Made by a program: the position numbers and the translations under genes. Of a DNA stretch of 64,000 nucleotides, positions 57,947-64,000 are shown piece by piece (position 1 is the stretch's first letter; each line of letters begins with the position of its first letter). Origin of the DNA: Mesorhizobium comanense. GTDB lineage: Bacteria > Pseudomonadota > Alphaproteobacteria > Rhizobiales > Rhizobiaceae. The stretch spans positions 1-64,000 of the forward strand of contig NZ_SCNN01000031.1 of NCBI RefSeq assembly GCF_005503535.1. Direction: 5' to 3'. Below the pieces are notes generated by a model. It saw only the letters and a program-made list of their open reading frames with translations. It did no database searches and was not told the origin of the DNA.

Positions 57947-58411
57947 ATGCCCAAGATCGACCTCGCCGCCGTGCCCGCCCGCAAGGGCTCGCCCTATCCA
58001 GCGCCCTTCGACCAGCCCTGCGCCACCCGCATCCGCCGCCGCCTCGGCGATGCCGGCGGGCTCACGGATTTCGGCGTCAACCTGATGACACTGCCGCCCG
58101 GCGGCTGGTCGAGCCAGCGCCACTGGCACAGCCATGAGGACGAGCTCGTCTATATCCTGGAAGGCGAGCTGGTGCTGGTCGAGGATGGCGGAGAGACGTT
58201 GCTCAAAGCAGGCGACTGCGCCACCTTCGCCAAGAACAGCGGCAACGGCCATCACATGATCAACCGCTCGTCGGCGACCGCGCGCTACCTTGAAGTCGGC
58301 TCGCGCGACATGGACGATGTCATCACCTGTTCCGACATCGACATGATGAGCCCGAACTCTGACGGGCGATTTTTGCACAAGGACGGCACGCCGTATCCGG
58401 GGCAGGGGTGA
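57947..58411 (+). CDS. Cupin domain protein
   Basis: A 154-aa cupin. Metal site motif 1 is SSQRHWHSHEDELVYILEGE (residues ~56-75), and motif 2 is DCATFAKNSGNGHHMINRSS. The lead part GVNLMTLPPGG and a terminal YPGQG are usual for the small cupin group often annotated as sugar-binding or gentisate-like. Activity unknown. ATG 57947 has CGAGGAA upstream; an ATG at 57920 is also in frame. Followed directly by a family A palindrome. Confidence 0.88.
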   Translation: MPKIDLAAVPARKGSPYPAPFDQPCATRIRRRLGDAGGLTDFGVNLMTLPPGGWSSQRHWHSHEDELVYILEGELVLVEDGGETLLKAGDCATFAKNSGNGHHMINRSSATARYLEVGSRDMDDVITCSDIDMMSPNSDGRFLHKDGTPYPGQG

Positions 58412-58421
58412 GCAAGCGCGA

Positions 58422-58579
58422 CCTTCCCCTTCTCCCCTTGTGGGAGAAGGTGGATCGGCGCGTCAGCGCCGAGACGGTTGAGGGGTGTTCCAGCGGACTG
58501 AGGCCTTGGCGTTCCCTGGAACACCCCTCATCCGACCTCGCTGCGCGAGGCCACCTTCTCCCACAGGGGGAGAAGGGGA
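58422..58579. repeat. Palindromic repeat, family A (copy 3)
   Basis: Opens CCTTCCCCTTCTCCCCTTGT and closes CCACAGGGGGAGAAGGGG. The two arms meet at TGTTCC/GGAACA with a short spacer (AGCGGACTGAGGCCTTGGCG). It lies between the cupin gene and ridA, the first of three family A copies in 1.2 kb. Confidence 0.9.
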
Positions 58580-58639
58580 GGGCTGGCGTTCCCTCGCCGC
58601 CGCGCTAAGCTCCCTCACAAAGCCCCGGGGAGCACCACC

Positions 58640-59032
58640 ATGAAGAAACAAGTCATCGAAGTGCCCGTCATGTCGGACAAGGTGCGGGCGCTCGGCCTGC
58701 CCTGTTCGACGGCGGTGAAGGCCAACGGCTTCGTGTTCATCTCGGCGACGCCGCCGGTGGACATGGTGACCGGCGAGATGGTGCGCGGCGACATCGAAAC
58801 GCAGACCGAGGCGTCGCTGAAGGCGCTGAAGCACTGCCTGGAAGCGGCCGGCACGTCGCTGGAAAACGTGGTGATGGTGCGCATCTACGCCGTCAATTCG
58901 GGATTCTACAACGCGATCAATCGGGTCTATGCCCGGTATTTCAGCGTGAACCCGCCGGCGCGGAGTTTTGTGCCGGTAGCGTCCTGGCCGATGGAGTTCG
59001 ATATCGAGATTGAGTGCGTGGCGGTGGCTTGA
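58640..59032 (+). CDS. RidA family protein (intact copy)
   Basis: A 130-aa YjgF/YER057c/UK114 protein. RidA members hydrolyse enamine/imine intermediates such as 2-aminoacrylate and protect PLP enzymes. It has SDKVRALGLPCSTAVKANGF, then GDIETQTEASLKALKHCLEA, VVMVRIYAVNSGFYNAINRV and ARSFVPVASWPMEFDIEIEC with the conserved Arg. The start ATG 58640 has GGGGAG upstream. The two sequences that follow repeat its last ~95 codons. Confidence 0.92.
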   Translation: MKKQVIEVPVMSDKVRALGLPCSTAVKANGFVFISATPPVDMVTGEMVRGDIETQTEASLKALKHCLEAAGTSLENVVMVRIYAVNSGFYNAINRVYARYFSVNPPARSFVPVASWPMEFDIEIECVAVA

Positions 59033-59190
59033 CCTTCCCTTCTCCCCTTGTGGGAGAAGGTGGCCTCGCGAAGCGAGGTCGGATGAGGGGTGTTCCAGGA
59101 AACGCCGACGTCTCACTCCGCTGGAGCACCCCTCATCCGTCTCGACGCTAAAGCGTCGATCCACCTTCTCCCACAAGGGGAGAAGGGAGG
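59033..59190. repeat. Palindromic repeat, family A (copy 4)
   Basis: CCTTCCCTTCTCCCCTTGTG at the left and CACAAGGGGAGAAGGGAGG at the right. The centre is GGAAACGCCGACGTCTCACTC, similar to the start of the DUF559 unit's interior (GGAACGCCGAC). It directly follows the ridA stop codon. Confidence 0.9.
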
Positions 59191-59191
59191 A

Positions 59192-59476
59192 ACGCCGCCG
59201 GTGGACATGGCGACTGGTGAGATGGTGCGCGGCGACATCGAGGTCCAGACCGAGGCGTCGCTGAAGGCGCTGAAGCACTGCCTGGAAGCCGCCGGCACCT
59301 CGCTGGAGAATGTGGTGATGGTGCGCATCTACGCCGTCAATTCCGGTTTCTACAGCGCGATCAACCGGATCTATGCGCGGTACTTCAGCGTGAACCCGCC
59401 GGCGCGGAGTTTCGTGCCGGTGGCGTCATGGCCGATGGAGTTTGATATCGAGATCGAGTGCGTGGCGGTGGCTTGA
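59192..59476 (+). pseudogene. 5'-truncated ridA copy 2
   Basis: It encodes the last ~94 residues of RidA (from TPPVDMATGEMVRGDIEVQT to the end). The first ~36 residues are replaced by palindrome sequence. It has no frameshift or stop. A frame runs in from GTG 59090 inside the repeat, and AGGGAGG at the repeat end lies near GTG 59201, so translation of a shortened protein is possible. Loss of the N-terminal beta strands should harm the RidA fold. Confidence 0.75.
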
Positions 59477-59634
59477 CCTTCCCTTCTCCCCCTGTGGGAG
59501 AAGGTGGCCTCGCGAAGCGAGGTCGGATGAGGGGTGTTCCAGGAAACGCCGACGTCTTACTCCGCTGGAGCACCCCTCATCCGTCTCGACGCTAAAGCGT
59601 CGATCCACCTTCTCCCACAAGGGGAGAAGGGAAG
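59477..59634. repeat. Palindromic repeat, family A (copy 5)
   Basis: Nearly identical to copy 4 at 59033-59190, offset by 444 bp. It differs in a few positions such as CCCCCTGTGG for CCCCTTGTGG and TCTTACTCC for TCTCACTCC at the centre. Confidence 0.9.
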
Positions 59635-59635
59635 A

Positions 59636-59920
59636 ACGCCGCCGGTGGACATGGTGACCGGCGAGATGGTGCGCGGCGACATCGAGGTTCAGACCGAGGC
59701 ATCGCTGAAGGCTCTGAAGCACTGCCTGGAAGCGGCCGGCACCTCGCTGGACAACGTGGTGATGGTGCGCATCTACGCCGTCAATTCGGGATTCTACAAT
59801 GCGATCAACCGGGTCTATGCGCGGTACTTCAGTGTGAACCCGCCGGCGCGGAGTTTCGTGCCGGTGGCGTCCTGGCCGATGGAGTTTGATATCGAGATTG
59901 AGTGTGTGGCTGTGGGGTGA
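59636..59920 (+). pseudogene. 5'-truncated ridA copy 3
   Basis: It encodes the same ~94 C-terminal residues as copy 2, with TPPVDMVTGEMVRGDIEVQT at the start and a changed terminal residue (AVG for AVA). There is no stop or frameshift, and it is preceded by palindrome copy 5. It is not followed by a palindrome; AT-rich DNA begins about 20 bp later. Probably non-functional by itself. Confidence 0.75.
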
Positions 59921-59959
59921 GAGGACACCAGGGCGGTATCATCAGCAGATAAATAAGAG

Positions 59960-60652
59960 CTACAGTGAAACTCTAAACTGATCAAGAGATACATTTATTT
60001 TATTTGGCACGGCCAATTCATAACCCTTACTTATATTTCTTCTGACGTGAATATGCCAGTATTTCCTGCCGTTGTCTTGCGAGGCGTGCAGGTCCGGCAA
60101 CGCCTTGGCAATCACGGATCTGGGTATGGCAAATGCGCTATCAAGGTCAAGGCAACCAAGAATAAAATATGCCTTGAGGGCTTCCTTCAAAAAATCATCC
60201 CATTTTGGGTGATATGCAAACCAGTAAGGCGTCCCGCTATCGAAGCCTTTTGATATGGTGCATACGACTCTTGTCGTAGAATCCGAATTCTCAAACCAAG
60301 TTCGACTAACTGCCTTTAGATCGGTGCCTAGCCAAGAAGACATCGCCCTGATAATCTGTTGCCTTTTCGTGGTGATATTTTTGTTGTCGTTTCTCCGGGG
60401 GTTTTCTATTTTTGAGAATACCGCACCTCTTATGATCGCGCCGTCGAAATTCGCGTTACCCAATCTGGCTCGCGTGAAATCGGATCCGGTAAAATCGAAT
60501 CCCTTCAAACTACAACCCGAAAAGTCCATACCCTCAAAATTAGCGAATCTGAAATCTAGTTTCGGATCAAGGCCCGAAATTTCCACAAGCTTTACAAAAT
60601 TTTCTGTATTGGCTGCATCAATTTTTTTCAAATAATTATCGATAAACATCAT
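59960..60652 (-). CDS. Pentapeptide-repeat protein with unidentified C-terminal domain
   Basis: A 230-aa protein. After an N-terminal helix (residues 1-30) there are about nine pentapeptide repeats (residues ~33-79; FRFANFEGMDFSGCSLKGFD is typical), forming a short right-handed beta-helix. A separate C-terminal domain (about 115-230) contains SGTPYWFAYHPKWDDFLKEA, GCLDLDSAFAIPRS and KYWHIHVRRN, an alternating aromatic/His pattern that I cannot assign. The gene overlaps the upstream one by 1 nt (TAATG). Its base composition is strikingly AT-rich against the flanks, so it is probably acquired. Confidence 0.7.
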   Translation of the reverse strand: MMFIDNYLKKIDAANTENFVKLVEISGLDPKLDFRFANFEGMDFSGCSLKGFDFTGSDFTRARLGNANFDGAIIRGAVFSKIENPRRNDNKNITTKRQQIIRAMSSWLGTDLKAVSRTWFENSDSTTRVVCTISKGFDSGTPYWFAYHPKWDDFLKEALKAYFILGCLDLDSAFAIPRSVIAKALPDLHASQDNGRKYWHIHVRRNISKGYELAVPNKINVSLDQFRVSL

Positions 60653-61332
60653 TATATTTCCATTTCACAAAGCGCTGTTCTCTTTCCGCAAATCGATTTT
60701 CTAATTAATAGTCTGGCAACGCCGAATTTATTTCCTGAATATGAGCCGTCTGGTCTTCTAAATAAAAGCGCATCGTATGGAATTTCGAAAGAGACGCGTA
60801 CTATGGCTTTTGGTCCATTAGGCTCAGCTCGACAAAATCGATCGTGCCGAATAAGGGTCCCCAGTAAAGGTTTGTGGGCACGTTCTGAAGTCAGGCTCCA
60901 GGTCGGATTAGAAGCGGTGCCGTGGGCCAATATAGGTTTATGCGTTTCCAAGAATTTTGTGACACTAACGGTAGTTTTCTTTTCGGCGCGAGAGCGAGAT
61001 GATTTAACGCTTCCTCCTGGAATAGAAGCTGTGATTGATCCGGCCCAACCGAAATCGGTGTTATTGGTGACCTCAGTAGTCTCTGAGTTTTCATGGGAAA
61101 ATTCAACGTCTGTTAAAGTGACAGGATCGTAAGCCCAATCTTCCTCCGGAAAGGTACACCCTTCTGCTTCGAAATGAATGAGCACGCGATTGACCGAATA
61201 GCTAATTCTTGGGACACGCCAGTTCGCTTCGGCTTCTTCACCCCTTACGGTGAGGCCCAAAACCTTTCCAATCTTATTTGTAGCTGAAAGCGAAAGGGAC
61301 GCGCTAACGACGTTTTTCCGAGTATCCACCAA
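60652..61332 (-). CDS. Unknown protein of an AT-rich two-gene islet
   Basis: A 226-aa protein without recognisable family. It has no signal peptide or membrane helix. The N-terminal ~100 residues look beta-rich (RISYSVNRVLIHFEAEG, DPVTLTDVEFSHENSETTEV). A Ser/Lys-rich KSSRSRAEKKTTVSVTKFLE and a C-terminal AIVRVSFEIPYDALLFRRPD follow. The start is TTG 61332 or GTG 61329. It is translationally coupled to the pentapeptide-repeat gene. The codon use and low GC match its partner and differ from neighbours. Confidence 0.6.
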   Translation of the reverse strand: MVDTRKNVVSASLSLSATNKIGKVLGLTVRGEEAEANWRVPRISYSVNRVLIHFEAEGCTFPEEDWAYDPVTLTDVEFSHENSETTEVTNNTDFGWAGSITASIPGGSVKSSRSRAEKKTTVSVTKFLETHKPILAHGTASNPTWSLTSERAHKPLLGTLIRHDRFCRAEPNGPKAIVRVSFEIPYDALLFRRPDGSYSGNKFGVARLLIRKSICGKRTALCEMEI

Positions 61333-61435
61333 ACCGTCCTGAGTCGACGCAAACTAAGAGAAGATTAGCAAGCGTTTGCTTACATCACAAACAATTCGAT
61401 ATCTTCCGGACAAGCGTGCAGTCTTTGCCTCAGGT

Positions 61436-64000
<2,565 letters not shown>

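Larger units (their letters stand above)
58748..59920 (+). repeat. 444-bp tandem repeat of ridA 3' part plus palindrome
   Basis: The unit is 58748-59191, 59192-59635 and a partial third from 59636 to 59920. Each full unit contains the last ~285 bp of ridA followed by a ~158-bp family A palindrome. The period is exactly 444 bp at several landmarks (ACGCCGCCGGTGG at 58748, 59192, 59636; GCTTGACC at 59027 and 59471). Copies differ by scattered substitutions, so this is not an assembly echo. Confidence 0.92.

Noticed and set aside
58422..59634. CRISPR array, because of repeats near 58.4-59.6 kb
   Set aside because: The repeats are ~158-bp palindromes separated by coding sequence and the period is 444 bp; there are no spacers or cas genes.

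Overview
The window is typical alphaproteobacterial chromosome of the order Hyphomicrobiales, most like Mesorhizobium. The evidence is high GC, dense short operons, rhizobium-type gene neighbourhoods (lrp-trxB-lsrB, greA, ECF42 sigma factor with a DGPF/YCII partner, extensin-like proteins) and several families of palindromic intergenic repeats. No rRNA, tRNA, complete IS or CRISPR array was found. The genus is an inference. Almost all of the sequence is chromosomal backbone; accessory character is limited to the last ~4 kb before carB and to scattered repeats.

Layout. 0-6.7 kb: small envelope or unknown proteins (DUF3137, DUF2314, DUF1344, an unknown membrane pair) and a diacylglycerol-kinase-family lipid kinase. 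6.9-10.6 kb: a translationally coupled catabolic operon (GMC oxidoreductase, enolase-superfamily dehydratase, 3-hydroxyisobutyrate-dehydrogenase-like enzyme). 10.8-17.9 kb: a long-form purC, a thioesterase, an HxlR regulator divergent from an FMN reductase, and a LysR regulator divergent from an MFS/cyclophilin-like/alcohol dehydrogenase operon. 17.9-28 kb: ECF42 and its DGPF partner, an EamA transporter, a CNNM/CBS protein, a LysR remnant, LssY-C and ChaC-like proteins, two extensin-like proteins, DUF3775, a TPR protein and greA with a terminator-like leader.

28.3-36.3 kb is the inner-core LPS heptose locus: hldD-waaF-waaC on the minus strand, hldE-gmhA-gmhB on the plus strand and a family 2 glycosyltransferase. 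Together these give the complete ADP-heptose route plus two heptosyltransferases. A Phd/PemK-type toxin-antitoxin pair and a LysE exporter sit between the two halves. 36.6-40.6 kb carries lrp, trxB, an lsrB/vtlR-type LysR gene and an intergenic region with one strong AbcR-like (alpha-r15) small RNA candidate and a second weaker one, both exposing an anti-Shine-Dalgarno CUCCUCCC loop.

40.6-56.5 kb: a divergent EF-G paralogue, a GGDEF/EAL protein, a TetR-controlled DHA2 efflux pump with a clear palindromic operator, aspartate aminotransferase, two overlapping EAL-only genes, a glutathione S-transferase, an APH-fold protein, a cold-shock protein, an O6-alkylguanine methyltransferase and a lipoprotein transglycosylase. 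57.2-61.4 kb is the most unusual part. A DUF559 nuclease gene lies exactly between two ~62 bp inverted arms that elsewhere form compact ~150-158 bp palindromic repeats. A RidA gene is followed by two 5'-truncated copies at an exact 444-bp period, each preceded by that palindrome. Then comes an AT-rich two-gene islet (an unknown protein and a pentapeptide-repeat protein with an unidentified C-terminal domain). The window ends inside carB.
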